48,103 nucleotides of DNA from an uncultured Pseudomonadota bacterium (lineage in GTDB: Bacteria > Pseudomonadota > Gammaproteobacteria > Burkholderiales > Thiobacillaceae): positions 1 to 48,103 of the forward strand of contig CAILNT010000012.1 in assembly GCA_903835655.1 (NCBI GenBank). The letters run 5' to 3'. Below, piece after piece: positions 8,174 through 17,848 of the stretch. Below the pieces are notes generated by a model. That model made no database searches and was not told the origin of the DNA. It worked only from the letters and a program-made list of their open reading frames with translations. Position 1 is the first letter of the stretch; the number at the start of each line of letters is the position of its first letter. The position numbers and the translations under genes were made by a program.

Positions 8174-8886
8174 GGGTGCGGCGGCACGTGGTCGTTCGCG
8201 GCATCGCCTGTGGTCGCGCCGGTCTGCGGCGCGATCCTGCCCGCCTCCAGCCGCAATTGCCGCTGGCACAGGGCTGCGAGGGCCGCATCGTGGGTGACGA
8301 CGATGAGGGTCGCGCCCTGGGCGCGGTTGAGTTCGAACAGCAGTTCGATGATCTGGGCGCCGGTGTGGGCGTCGAGATTGCCGGTGGGTTCGTCGGCCAG
8401 GAGGACGCTGGGCGCCACCGCGAAGGCCCGCGCCAGGGCGACGCGTTGCTGTTCGCCACCGGAGAGCTGTCCGGGGCGGTGGCGCAGGCGTTCACCCAGG
8501 CCCACCCGGTTCAAGCTACCCTGTGCCAGTTCCGCGGCGTTTGCACGGCCCGCGAGTTCCAGCGGCAGCATCACGTTTTCCAGGGCGGTGAGGCCGGACA
8601 GCAACTGAAACGACTGGAACACGAAACCCATGCCGCGCCCACGCAGGGCAGCGCGGCCGTCCTCGTCTAGGTCGAACAGGTTTTCGCCGTCGAGCAGGAC
8701 ACGCCCGCTGCTGGGAACGTCCAGCCCCGCGATCAATCCCAGCAGGGTGGATTTTCCGGACCCTGAGCTGCCGACGATGGCCAGGCTCTCGCCGGGGTTC
8801 ACGCCGAAGGAAACATCGGCGAGGATGTGCAGGGCTGCTTCGCCCACAAGGACCGTTTTTCCGAGGTTTTCGATGTCGATGCGCAT
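8170..8886 (-). CDS. ybbA: YbbA-type ABC transporter ATP-binding protein
   Basis: 238 residues from the ATG at 8884-8886. It has a Walker A motif GSSGSGKST, Q-loop FVFQSFQLL, signature LSGGEQQRVALARA, Walker B LLADEPTGNLD and H-loop VVTHD, the LolD/MacB-like class of ATPases that energise FtsX-fold permeases. The stop overlaps the start of the downstream permease by 4 bp (ATGA), so the two are translationally coupled. Its start codon overlaps the start codon of the divergent tesA gene. An in-frame extension to 8949 exists but encodes an Ala-rich stretch atypical of the family. Confidence 0.92.
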   Translation of the reverse strand: MRIDIENLGKTVLVGEAALHILADVSFGVNPGESLAIVGSSGSGKSTLLGLIAGLDVPSSGRVLLDGENLFDLDEDGRAALRGRGMGFVFQSFQLLSGLTALENVMLPLELAGRANAAELAQGSLNRVGLGERLRHRPGQLSGGEQQRVALARAFAVAPSVLLADEPTGNLDAHTGAQIIELLFELNRAQGATLIVVTHDAALAALCQRQLRLEAGRIAPQTGATTGDAANDHVPPHP

Positions 8887-9481
8887 GAAGGTTTTTTGTC
8901 TGCTCTTGAGCGGGCCGTTACAGGCGGGCGCTGCCGCAGCGCCCACCATTCTTGTGTTTGGCGACAGTCTATCCGCCGCCTATGGTATTCCCCGCGAATC
9001 TGGCTGGGTGAGCCTGTTGCAGCAGCGCCTCCCCGGCTACCGCGTGGTCAATGCCAGCGTCTCCGGGGAGACCACGGCCGGTGGGCTGACCCGCCTGCCC
9101 GGTGTGCTGGCCGCGCACAGTCCCGCGCTCACCATACTCGAACTCGGCGCCAACGACGGCCTGCGCGGTCTGCCAACGCGGCAAACCGCGCGCAATCTGG
9201 AAGCCATGATCGCCCTCGCGAGAGGGCGGAAAAGCCGGGTGCTGCTGGTCGGCATGCGCCTGCCGCCTAACTATGGCCCGACCTATGCGGCCCAGTTCCA
9301 GGCGTCGTTCGCGGCGGCGGCGAAGGCTGGGAAGGTGCGCCTGGTGCCTTTTCTCCTGGCGGGCATGGCCGGGCAGCGCGAACGCTTCCAGGCCGACGGG
9401 CTGCACCCGGATGCCCTGGCGCAGCCGCAGTTGCTGGACAATGTCTGGCGTGAGTTACAACCCCTGGTCGAGGAGAAATGA
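8885..9481 (+). CDS. tesA: GDSL arylesterase / acyl-CoA thioesterase I
   Basis: 198 residues with an N-terminal signal peptide (MKVFCLLLSGPLQAGAAAAP). The GDSL catalytic block I is VFGDSLSAAYG (Ser28), followed by a block III-like GANDGLRGL and the C-terminal DGLHP carrying the Asp/His of the triad, which identifies a TesA/ApeA-type periplasmic multifunctional esterase. Two in-frame ATGs are possible (8879 and 8885); both overlap the divergent ybbA gene, so promoters for each gene must lie inside the other. The 3' end overlaps slyX by ATGA. Order tesA with divergent ybbA-ybbP matches E. coli. Confidence 0.9.
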   Translation: MKVFCLLLSGPLQAGAAAAPTILVFGDSLSAAYGIPRESGWVSLLQQRLPGYRVVNASVSGETTAGGLTRLPGVLAAHSPALTILELGANDGLRGLPTRQTARNLEAMIALARGRKSRVLLVGMRLPPNYGPTYAAQFQASFAAAAKAGKVRLVPFLLAGMAGQRERFQADGLHPDALAQPQLLDNVWRELQPLVEEK

Positions 9482-9681
9482 TGGAAGCCCGCATGATCGA
9501 GATCGAAATCAAACTGAGCTATGCGGAAGATACCCTGGAAGCGCTCAACCGCACCGTGTTCCGCCAGCAGGAGCAGATCGATCAGTTGCAGCAACTGGTG
9601 ATCCGCCTCTCCAATCAACTACAGGACATGGTGCCCCAGGAGGCTCGCGAGCCGGCCGAGGAGAGGCCGCCGCACTATTGA
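9478..9681 (+). CDS. slyX: SlyX family protein
   Basis: 67 residues, almost entirely one predicted coiled coil (EIEIKLSYAEDTLEALNR, QQEQIDQLQQLVIRL) with the typical proline-rich end of SlyX (AEERPPHY). The function is unknown in the family. The start ATG overlaps the tesA stop codon (ATGA); a second ATG follows directly at 9481. No cysteine and no membrane segment. It is expected to be co-transcribed with tesA. Confidence 0.9.
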   Translation: MMEARMIEIEIKLSYAEDTLEALNRTVFRQQEQIDQLQQLVIRLSNQLQDMVPQEAREPAEERPPHY

Positions 9682-9690
9682 GGGCCAGGC

Positions 9691-10038
9691 TTATCGCCCC
9701 AGGTATTTCAGGTGGCTGCCACAGCCATGGCGGCAATCCGAAGCCCCGAAACCCGGGGACGGGATGGTGCCCGGCGTCGCCTGGTTGAGCGCGCATTCTT
9801 CGCTATCCGAACGCCGCACTTCGGTCACCTGGACGCCAGGTGCGACGAGCAGGTAGTCGATGTGCCAGCGGATTTTTTTCTCGTGGCGCAGATGCCGCGC
9901 GATGCGCGCCTCGAACGCGCGTTTGGCCGAGCCGGTGTAGACATAGTCCCCCGCCGGAAACTCGAACTCGCCCAGACGGCCGATTCGCAGGAATCGCGTT
10001 TCGGCCAGATGAATCCTGAGCTGGTAGGTGCAGGGCAA
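9691..10038 (-). CDS. DUF123 / GIY-YIG-like domain protein
   Basis: 115 residues with the DUF123 pattern: an N-terminal strand TYQLRIHLAE, then GRLGEFEFPAGDYVYTGSAKR, RIARHLRHEKKIRWHIDYLL and the late ECALNQ and CRHGCGSHLKYLG motifs. These small proteins share the GIY-YIG endonuclease fold; their cellular role is uncertain. The likely start is a TTG at 10036-10038, since no ATG or GTG occurs in frame between it and the upstream gene. It lies 43 bp after the ettA stop on the same strand and may be read through from it. Confidence 0.8.
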   Translation of the reverse strand: MPCTYQLRIHLAETRFLRIGRLGEFEFPAGDYVYTGSAKRAFEARIARHLRHEKKIRWHIDYLLVAPGVQVTEVRRSDSEECALNQATPGTIPSPGFGASDCRHGCGSHLKYLGR

Positions 10039-10081
10039 GGGGTTGCGACGCTTGGCCTGGTGGTGGGAGGGGCCGAGACGG

Positions 10082-11746
<1,665 letters not shown>

Positions 11747-12062
11747 TCTCTAGTCCTCACAAGGAAACTCGGGGGGCAGGGCCGCGGCGGTCCGGGGCGC
11801 TCAAAATGATCGCGCTAGCCATAGTCCGGCATTCCCGGCCGCGGCAGGGCCCGGCGCACACCCGATTGTCGCTCAAGCGTGGCCCGGATGAACGAACTGG
11901 ATCGGGTCAAGAAAAAGTGTTTGCGCTGTTTCGATGCGATTTTTGTCTACTCACCCTGGACATGGCCTATAAAGACGGCTGTTGCGTAGCGCATGCGTGG
12001 TGGGGTATGGAAAAGAGATCAACGTCAGAATTTGGACCCGTGGATCGTTGTGGGAGCCGGCC
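11747..12062. promoter_or_regulatory. Intergenic region upstream of ettA and hoxH
   Basis: 316 bp between the divergent ettA and hoxH starts. A possible sigma-70 promoter for hoxH is TTGTCT (11943-11948) and TATAAA (11968-11973), but the 19-bp spacer is long. A GGGAG ribosome binding site at 12052-12056 lies six bases before the hoxH ATG and supports that start over upstream in-frame codons. I see no sigma-54 (GG-N10-GC type) promoter and no remnant of hoxF, hoxU or hoxY coding sequence here. Confidence 0.35.
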
Positions 12063-13544
12063 ATGAACCTGGAAACTGCGGTCCACCCGGAAGGCTTGCG
12101 CCGTATAGCCATCGACCCGCTCTCGCGCGTGGAAGGGCACGGCAAGGTGACCCTGCTACTGGACGAGGAGGATCACGTCCACCAGGCGCGCCTGCATATC
12201 GTCGAATTCCGCGGCTTCGAGAAGTTCATCCAGGGACGGCCCTATTGGGAAGTGCCGGTCATGGTGCAGCGCCTGTGCGGCATCTGCCCGGTGTCGCACC
12301 ATCTGGCGGCCTCCAAGGCTCTGGACCAGATCGTCGGCGCTCACCAGCTCACGCCCACCGCGGACAAGCTGCGCCGCCTGATGCACCACGGCCAGATCCT
12401 GCAATCCCATGCGTTGCACTTCTTCCACCTGTCCTCCCCGGACCTGATGTTCGGCTTCGATTCCGAGATCGAACGGCGCAACATCGTCGGCATAGCCGCC
12501 GCTTACCCGGAGGTGGCGCGCCGTGGCGTGCTGCTGCGCAAATACGGCCAGGAGGTGATACGGCACACCGCGGGCAGGCGGATACACGGCACCGGTTCCG
12601 TGCCTGGCGGAGTGAACAAGAATCTGAGTCTGGCCGAGCGTGACGAACTGCTCAAGGACATCTACCAGATCATCGGCTGGAGTCGGGATGCCGTGCACAT
12701 GACGCGCACCCTGTTCGAACAGAACCTGGAGCAGTACAACAGCTTCGGTCGTTTCCCCTCCCACACCCTTTCCCTGGTCCGCGCCGATGGGGCGATGGAC
12801 CTCTACCATGGCGGCTTGCGCGCGCGCGACCTTAACGGCAAGACGATCTTCGATCACCTCGATTACAACCACTATTGGGATCATATCTTCGAGGAAGTGA
12901 AGCCCTGGACTTACATGAAGTTTCCCTTCCTGCGCTCGCTCGGGGCCGAAGACGGGTGGTATCGCGTAGGTCCGCTTTCCCGCGTGACGCAATGCGACTT
13001 CATACCCACGCCCTTCGCCGATCATGAGCGCCGCGATTTCCTCGCCTTCGATGCCGGTCGAGCCGCCGGCTCCACCCTGGCCTACCACTGGGCGCGCATG
13101 ATCGAGATGCTGCACGCCGCCGAGATGATCAAGGAATTGCTGCACGACCCCGACTTGCAAGGCGAAGACCTGGTGGTGAAGGGTGCGCGCCAGGAGCGTG
13201 GCGTGGGCATGATCGAGGCGCCACGCGGCACCTTGATCCACGATTACCACGTCGACGAGAACGACCAGGTGGTCCGCGCCAACCTGATCGTCTCCACCAC
13301 GCACAACAACCAGGCGATGAACGTGGCGGTGCGCGAGGTGGCGCGCCAGTACCTGGACGGACACAAACTCACGGAAGGCCTGCTCAACCACATCGAAGTC
13401 GCCATCCGCGCCTTCGACCCTTGCCTGTCTTGCGCCACCCACGCCCTGGGCCAGATGCCCTTGCAGGTGGAGTTGCTGGACGCAGAAGGTCAGGAGTTAG
13501 ACCGGATGACGCGCGCGGCGGGATGCGGCGCCGGCGTCTCGTAG
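12063..13544 (+). CDS. hoxH: NAD-reducing [NiFe]-hydrogenase large subunit HoxH (group 3d type)
   Basis: 493 residues. It carries both nickel-site motifs: RLCGIC (Cys72, Cys75) near the N-terminus and DPCLSC (Cys454, Cys457) near the C-terminus, followed by ATH and a 33-residue tail that the maturation protease would remove after His460. Other strongly HoxH-like blocks are RVEGHGKV, IVEFRGFEKF, VSHHLAASKALD, GTGSVPGGVN, MKFPFLRSLG and VEAPRGTL-like IEAPRGTL. In intact systems HoxH pairs with the small subunit HoxY and the diaphorase HoxFU to couple H2 to NAD(H). Here none of those genes adjoins; ettA lies upstream. The downstream protease gene hoxW follows after 7 bp. The tail end (AAGCGAGVS) is longer than I would expect. 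The family call is firm; whether it assembles is unknown. Confidence 0.95.
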   Translation: MNLETAVHPEGLRRIAIDPLSRVEGHGKVTLLLDEEDHVHQARLHIVEFRGFEKFIQGRPYWEVPVMVQRLCGICPVSHHLAASKALDQIVGAHQLTPTADKLRRLMHHGQILQSHALHFFHLSSPDLMFGFDSEIERRNIVGIAAAYPEVARRGVLLRKYGQEVIRHTAGRRIHGTGSVPGGVNKNLSLAERDELLKDIYQIIGWSRDAVHMTRTLFEQNLEQYNSFGRFPSHTLSLVRADGAMDLYHGGLRARDLNGKTIFDHLDYNHYWDHIFEEVKPWTYMKFPFLRSLGAEDGWYRVGPLSRVTQCDFIPTPFADHERRDFLAFDAGRAAGSTLAYHWARMIEMLHAAEMIKELLHDPDLQGEDLVVKGARQERGVGMIEAPRGTLIHDYHVDENDQVVRANLIVSTTHNNQAMNVAVREVARQYLDGHKLTEGLLNHIEVAIRAFDPCLSCATHALGQMPLQVELLDAEGQELDRMTRAAGCGAGVS

Positions 13545-13551
13545 AGCCGGT

Positions 13552-14016
13552 TTGAAGCACGCGGCAGGCGGGAGAGCGGCGCTGCTCTTCATCGGCGTCG
13601 GCAATCCCAGTCGTGGAGACGATGCCCTGGGACCGCTGCTGATCGAGCGGTTGGAGGCGCTTGCCATGCGGGATGTGGAGCTGCTGACCGATTTTCAGCT
13701 TCAGGTGGAGTTCGTGCTGGATTTGCAGGCGCGGCGCGAGGTGGTGTTCATCGATGCCAGTGTCGATGCGCCCGCGCCCTTCACCTTCTTGCCCGCCGTG
13801 GCGGTGCAGGACGCCAGTTATAGCAGTCATCAGATGTCGCCTGGCGCATTGCTGCATGCCTACCAGCAACTGTTCGGCGAACCGCCTACAGCCTTCGTGT
13901 TGGCGATACGTGGCCAGTGCTACGAGCTAGGGGAGGGCCTGAGTCAGGAGGCGGGCGCTCATCTGGAAGCGGCGTTGGAATATTTGATACATCGTTTTTC
14001 CGACACCTGCCCCTGA
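13552..14016 (+). CDS. hoxW: Hydrogenase maturation protease HoxW
   Basis: 154 residues of the HycI/HoxW peptidase family. It has the N-terminal GVGNPSRGDDALGP motif with the first nickel-sensing acidic residue, the second acidic site in FIDASVD, and the histidine in SSHQMSPGALL. This endoprotease clips the C-terminal tail of HoxH once nickel is inserted. It starts at a TTG (13552-13554) seven bases after the hoxH stop; no ATG or GTG occurs in frame close enough to preserve the N-terminal beta strand. It is the only hydrogenase maturation gene in the window; hypA-F would be elsewhere. Confidence 0.9.
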   Translation: MKHAAGGRAALLFIGVGNPSRGDDALGPLLIERLEALAMRDVELLTDFQLQVEFVLDLQARREVVFIDASVDAPAPFTFLPAVAVQDASYSSHQMSPGALLHAYQQLFGEPPTAFVLAIRGQCYELGEGLSQEAGAHLEAALEYLIHRFSDTCP

Positions 14017-14093
14017 ATTCCCGGCACAATCCCCCCGCGCTGCTTCTTTATAAGCAGTTGTTAATATTGAGTTTCATATAACAGGAGACCAGG

Positions 14094-14783
14094 ATGCAAG
14101 CCCACCGCCTATCCCTCGCCGTCGTGCTGACGGCTTTTTCCGCGGGCTGTTACGCCGCCGATACGCCCGCCGCAGCCATGCCTGTCGGCACCCAGGAGTG
14201 GATCGCCTTCCTCTCCGATTTCACCCGCAACGGCGACATGCTGGCTGACCCGAAGAAATTCCTGGCGGCGCTTTCCGTGGTGTCCGAGCCGCAGTTTTTG
14301 TTCGACGCGGCCAAGTCCTTGATGGAGCCCAATCTGTACATGCAGTCCACCTCCACCCTGTTGGATCCGCGTGCCTACGGCAACTTCGCCAAGGCGGTGG
14401 ACCCGGCCGTCATCGCGGCCTGGGCCGGCGCCCTGACGGATCCGCAATTCATCTCCGCTACCCAGACCGTGGTGGTCGATCCCGGCAAACTGATCCGCTG
14501 GGTCATGGCGCCGCTGGACCCGAAGCTGCTGGCGCTGGCCGCGAACGCGCTCAATCCCAATGTCTATCTGCACTGGATATCCGCGCCCTTGGACCCGCGC
14601 GTGGCCAGCATGGCGGCCGCACCGGCCAATCCCAACTGGTATGGTGCCTGGCTCTCCGGCATGACCAACCCGCAGGCTTACGGCCCCACCATAGGTGGCA
14701 TCATGAAGCCGATCTTGCCCTACGGCCTGCCAACGCTGCCCATGATCCAGCTGCCCATGCAGATGCCCATGCCCCAGCGCTAG
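14094..14783 (+). CDS. Secreted protein built of 12-13-residue DP/NP repeats, unknown function
   Basis: 229 residues with a clear signal peptide (hydrophobic LSLAVVLTAFSAGCYA, cleavage near residue 21). From about residue 50 the mature chain is a degenerate solenoid: an Asp-Pro or Asn-Pro dipeptide recurs every 12 or 13 residues (LLDPRAYGNF, AVDPAVIAAW, LTDPQFISAT, VVDPGKLIRW, PLDPKLLALA, ALNPNVYLHW, PLDPRVASMA, PANPNWYGAW, MTNPQAYGPT), with Trp/Tyr at intermediate positions. The C-terminus is Met/Pro-rich (MIQLPMQMPMPQ). No metal or enzyme motif is seen. An AGGAG site at 14083-14087 precedes the ATG by six bases. It lies downstream of hoxW but has its own AT-rich upstream region, so co-regulation with hoxHW is uncertain. 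I do not recognise the family. Confidence 0.7.
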   Translation: MQAHRLSLAVVLTAFSAGCYAADTPAAAMPVGTQEWIAFLSDFTRNGDMLADPKKFLAALSVVSEPQFLFDAAKSLMEPNLYMQSTSTLLDPRAYGNFAKAVDPAVIAAWAGALTDPQFISATQTVVVDPGKLIRWVMAPLDPKLLALAANALNPNVYLHWISAPLDPRVASMAAAPANPNWYGAWLSGMTNPQAYGPTIGGIMKPILPYGLPTLPMIQLPMQMPMPQR

Positions 14784-14818
14784 GCTGATTCCGGGTGAGG
14801 TGCGCCCCGTCTGGGCGC

Positions 14819-14847
14819 AAAAAAAGGCGGCCTCGGCCGCCTTTTTT
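14819..14847. terminator. Bidirectional rho-independent terminator
   Basis: An A-run precedes a GGCGGCC / GGCCGCC stem (14826-14832 and 14835-14841) with a 2-base loop as written, followed by six T residues. It lies between the convergent DP-repeat gene and the YccA-like gene and can end transcription from both sides. Confidence 0.85.
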
Positions 14848-14865
14848 ATTACGGGTGGGCGGACG

Positions 14866-15561
14866 TCAGTCGCGATCGCCCATCAAGGCCATGAGCAGTT
14901 GCAGCAGGTTGATGAAAATGTTGTAGATGTCCAGGTAGATCGCCAGCGTGGCCATGACGTAGTTGCTCTCGCCACCATTCACGACACGGCTCACGTCGAA
15001 GAGCAGGAAGCCGGAGAACAGCAGGACGGCGACGGCGGAAATGGTCAGGGCCAGGGCGGGAATATGGAAAAAGATGTTAGCCAGGCTGGCCAGGATCAAC
15101 AGGACGATGCCGACCATCAGGAACTTGCCCAGGAAACCGAAATCCCGCTTCGTGGTGTTGGCTATGCCGGCGAGCGTCAGGAAGATCGCGCCGGTGCCGC
15201 CAGCGGCCAGGCCGACGATTTCCGCGCCGTTGCGCAGGTGCAGGGCCACCTGCAGGATCGGCCCGAGCATCACGCCCATGAAGCCGGTCAGCAGCAACAG
15301 CAGCATCACGCCCAGGCCGCTCTCGCGATTGGCCGAGATGCCGAAGAACAGCCCCATCATCACCGCCATCATGCCGATGGCAAACATGAACGGGTGGCCG
15401 GCGGCGAAGGCGAAATTCAGATTCATGCCGAGATATGCCCCGACCACCGTCGGGAACATGGTCAGGCCCAGCATCATGTAGGTGTTGCGTAGCACCTTGT
15501 TGGTCTGTAGGGCGGGGGTCAAGCCGTCCATGTGTGCGACATTATCGTATGGGCTTTGCAT
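14866..15561 (-). CDS. yccA: Bax inhibitor-1/YccA family membrane protein
   Basis: 231 residues with seven predicted TM helices (for example VVGAYLGMNLNFAFAAGHPF, FAIGMMAVMMGLFFGISA, MLLLLLTGFMGVMLG, ILASLANIFFHI, AVAVLLFSGFLLFD). The BI-1 signature is present late in the chain: FDVSRVVNGGESNYVMATLAIYLDIYNIF (seen as FDVSRVVNGG then ATLAIYLDIYNIFINLL). E. coli YccA is a substrate and modulator of FtsH, and family members are proton-sensitive Ca2+ leak channels. Start at the ATG at 15559-15561. It is divergent from lysC across 133 bp. Confidence 0.92.
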   Translation of the reverse strand: MQSPYDNVAHMDGLTPALQTNKVLRNTYMMLGLTMFPTVVGAYLGMNLNFAFAAGHPFMFAIGMMAVMMGLFFGISANRESGLGVMLLLLLTGFMGVMLGPILQVALHLRNGAEIVGLAAGGTGAIFLTLAGIANTTKRDFGFLGKFLMVGIVLLILASLANIFFHIPALALTISAVAVLLFSGFLLFDVSRVVNGGESNYVMATLAIYLDIYNIFINLLQLLMALMGDRD

Positions 15562-15638
15562 CGTGGAGTCTCCACAGGTTGAGAACGGGACTAAGAGTAA
15601 GGGCGGGGGGCGAGAGTTTCAATCGTTACTCGTGAATA

Positions 15639-15666
15639 GTGACGTAATTGTCCGCTCCTGTAGAAT
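15639..15666 (+). promoter_or_regulatory. Candidate sigma-70 promoter for lysC
   Basis: GTGACG (15639-15644, 4 of 6 matches to TTGACA), a 16-bp spacer and TAGAAT (15661-15666, 5 of 6 matches to TATAAT) end about 29 bp before the lysC ATG. No lysine-riboswitch-like structure fits in the short leader. Confidence 0.4.
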
Positions 15667-15694
15667 GTACGGTTTCGTTTCATCCTCCCTCATC

Positions 15695-16921
15695 ATGGCC
15701 CTCATTGTTCAGAAGTACGGCGGCACCTCGGTCGGGTCCATCGAGCGCATTCGCACCGTCGCGGAGCGCGTTGCCAAATTCAAGATGATCGGGCATCAGG
15801 TCGTGGTGGTGCTCTCCGCCATGTCCGGCGAGACCAACCGTCTCATCGCCCTGGCCCAGCAGATCCAGAAAGAGCCGGACCCGCGTGAACTGGACGTACT
15901 GATCGCCACCGGCGAACAGGTCACCATCGCCCTGCTTGCCATGGCACTGAAAGACCTGGGTCTCAAGGCGCGCAGCTATACCGGTTCGCAGGTTCGCATC
16001 GTCACCGACTCCGCGCACACCAAGGCGCGCATCCTTTCCATCGACGAGGCACAGATGCGCGCCGATCTCGACAGCGGCCACGTGGTCGTCGTGGCGGGGT
16101 TTCAGGGCGTGGACGAGATGGGCGACATCACCACCCTCGGCCGCGGCGGCTCCGATACCACGGGGGTGGCTCTGGCGGCGGCGCTCCATGCCGATGAATG
16201 TCAGATCTACACCGACGTCGATGGCGTCTACACCACCGATCCGCGCATCGTCCCGGAGGCCCGCAAGCTCGATACCATTACCTTCGAGGAAATGCTGGAA
16301 TTGGCCAGCCTGGGCTCGAAGGTGCTACAGATCCGCGCCGTGGAGTTCGCCGGCAAATACAAAGTGAAACTGCGCGTGCTCTCCAGCTTCCAGGAAGAAG
16401 GCGAGGGCACCCTGATTACCTTCGAGGAAGACAGCATGGAACAACCCATCATTTCCGGCATCGCCTTCAATCGCGACGAGGCCAAGCTCACCGTCCTGGG
16501 CGTGCCCGACAAGCCCGGCATCGCCGCTTTGATCCTGGGCTCCGTGGCCGACGCCAATATCGACGTCGACATGATCGTGCAGAACATCGGCGCCAATAAC
16601 ACCACCGATTTCACCTTCACCGTCCACCGCGGCGAGTTCAAGCGGGCGATGGACATCCTGAACCAGGTCAAGGACGAGATCGGCGCGCGCGAAGTCAGCG
16701 GCGACGACAAGATCGCCAAGGTTTCCCTGGTCGGTGTCGGCATGCGCACGCACGCCGGCGTCGCCAGCAAGATGTTCCGAACCCTGGCCGCCGAGAACAT
16801 CAACCTACAGATGATCTCCACCTCGGAAATCAAGATTTCCGTGGTGGTGGAAGACAAGTACATGGAACTGGCCGTACGCGCCCTGCACCAGGCTTTCGAG
16901 CTGGACAAGGCCGTCGCCTGA
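15695..16921 (+). CDS. lysC: Aspartate kinase
   Basis: 408 residues. The N-terminal kinase signature VQKYGGTSVGS is directly after the start, with later GRGGSDTTGVALAAAL and DVDGVYTTDPRIV blocks. Two C-terminal ACT domains follow (VLGVPDKPGIAALI; VGVGMRTHAGVASKMF...LQMISTSEIKISVVV), which in this class mediate feedback inhibition by lysine and threonine. The enzyme makes 4-phospho-L-aspartate, the entry step to lysine, threonine, methionine and diaminopimelate. The start at the ATG 15695 is set by the conserved MALIVQKYGG N-terminus; the frame is open upstream but that sequence is not family-like. Confidence 0.96.
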   Translation: MALIVQKYGGTSVGSIERIRTVAERVAKFKMIGHQVVVVLSAMSGETNRLIALAQQIQKEPDPRELDVLIATGEQVTIALLAMALKDLGLKARSYTGSQVRIVTDSAHTKARILSIDEAQMRADLDSGHVVVVAGFQGVDEMGDITTLGRGGSDTTGVALAAALHADECQIYTDVDGVYTTDPRIVPEARKLDTITFEEMLELASLGSKVLQIRAVEFAGKYKVKLRVLSSFQEEGEGTLITFEEDSMEQPIISGIAFNRDEAKLTVLGVPDKPGIAALILGSVADANIDVDMIVQNIGANNTTDFTFTVHRGEFKRAMDILNQVKDEIGAREVSGDDKIAKVSLVGVGMRTHAGVASKMFRTLAAENINLQMISTSEIKISVVVEDKYMELAVRALHQAFELDKAVA

Positions 16922-16938
16922 TCCTGTCGCGGGCGGCA

Positions 16939-17406
16939 GTGACTCCCGAACCTGCTCCCGAAAACGGCTACCAGGCCGGGCACGCCGACCTGCTGCTGCG
17001 CAGCTATCGCCGCTGGACCGGCCGTGATCTGCTCGATCCCGGCTTGCCCTTGCCCGAGGCCGCGCGCCGCCTCTATCTCGCCCCCTTCGTCCTGCTCTCG
17101 CACGACGACGCGCCGGATCCACTTTTCGACTACGCGAATTTAGCGGCCCAGGCGCGTTTCGAAATGCGCTGGCTTGAAATCGTCGGCCTGCCCTCGCGCC
17201 TGTCCGCCGAACCGGTGGCGCGGGACGAGCGCGCGCGGCTGCTGGCAGCGGTGGCGGCCCAGGGGTACATCGACGACTACAGCGGGATTCGCATCGCCCA
17301 GGGCGGTCGGCGCTTCCAGATCCGCAATGCGACGGTCTGGAACCTGCTCGGGGGCCAAGGCCAGGCCGCGCTATTTTCCGAGTGGCAGGAGATCGAGTCG
17401 CCCTGA
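16939..17406 (+). CDS. MEKHL domain-containing protein
   Basis: 155 residues matching the MEKHL family: LLLRSYRRWTGRDL, FVLLSHDDAPDPLFDYANLAAQ, the eponymous core RFEMRWLEIVGLPSRLSAEP, GYIDDYSGIRIAQGGRRF and a C-terminal VWNLLGGQGQAALF. The domain is PAS-like and is found alone in bacteria and at the C-terminus of plant HD-ZIP III proteins; its ligand is unknown. It starts at a GTG (16939) 17 bp after the lysC stop, probably in the same transcript. Confidence 0.85.
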   Translation: MTPEPAPENGYQAGHADLLLRSYRRWTGRDLLDPGLPLPEAARRLYLAPFVLLSHDDAPDPLFDYANLAAQARFEMRWLEIVGLPSRLSAEPVARDERARLLAAVAAQGYIDDYSGIRIAQGGRRFQIRNATVWNLLGGQGQAALFSEWQEIESP

Positions 17407-17516
17407 TCTGGCCCGCGGCCGGATTTATTCTGGCTGTTCCGCCTTCCCGTCATTGCCTTGGCCGCGCCGTCCGGTTATCCTTGCGCGGCTCACCCAGCTA
17501 CGGCTGGAACGGGCAT

Positions 17517-17609
17517 GGAGACGTGGCCGAGTGGTCGAAGGCACACCCCTGCTAAGGGTGCATCCGGTCAAAAACTGGATCCAGGGTTCGAATCCCTGCG
17601 TCTCCGCCA
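17517..17609 (+). tRNA. tRNA-Ser (anticodon GCT)
   Basis: 93 nt. The acceptor stem GGAGACG pairs with CGTCTCC, the D-arm contains GTGGCCGAGTGGTCGAAGGC, and the anticodon loop CTGCTAA gives anticodon GCT (codons AGC/AGT). A long variable arm (CCGGTCAAAAACTGG) is typical of serine tRNAs. The T-arm is GGGTTCGAATCCC. CCA is encoded at 17607-17609. Confidence 0.97.
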
Positions 17610-17624
17610 AAATCCCAGTAATAG

Positions 17625-17645
17625 CGCCTCTTCCGAGGCGTTTTT
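17625..17645 (+). terminator. Terminator downstream of tRNA-Ser
   Basis: CGCCTC (17625-17630) and GAGGCG (17635-17640) form a stem around a TTCC loop, followed by five T residues. The sequence beyond it to 17848 contains no gene; a 10-bp direct repeat TGTACCCACC occurs at 17651-17672. Confidence 0.8.
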
Positions 17646-17848
17646 CATCTGTACCCACCAATGTACCCACCTTTATTCGGGGCCATTGGATGACACGAGA
17701 TGATACAAACTTCATATTCCCATCAGGGCCGAATCGACACTCGAAGCTATAAGTACGCCAAGGAGTGCCGTTTTCAGCCAACCCAAGAGATGATTATGCG
17801 TCGAGTCGGCGCAGCCAGATGTCCTGGAGTGGCGTCAAATCACCTGCA

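Noticed and set aside
11747-12062. Sigma-54 promoter for hoxH
   Set aside because: No GG and GC dinucleotides with the required 10-bp spacing in the proper TGGCAC/TTGCA context were found.
17651-17672. Direct repeat TGTACCCACC as a phage attachment core
   Set aside because: The repeats are adjacent, do not match the tRNA 3' end, and no integrase is present.
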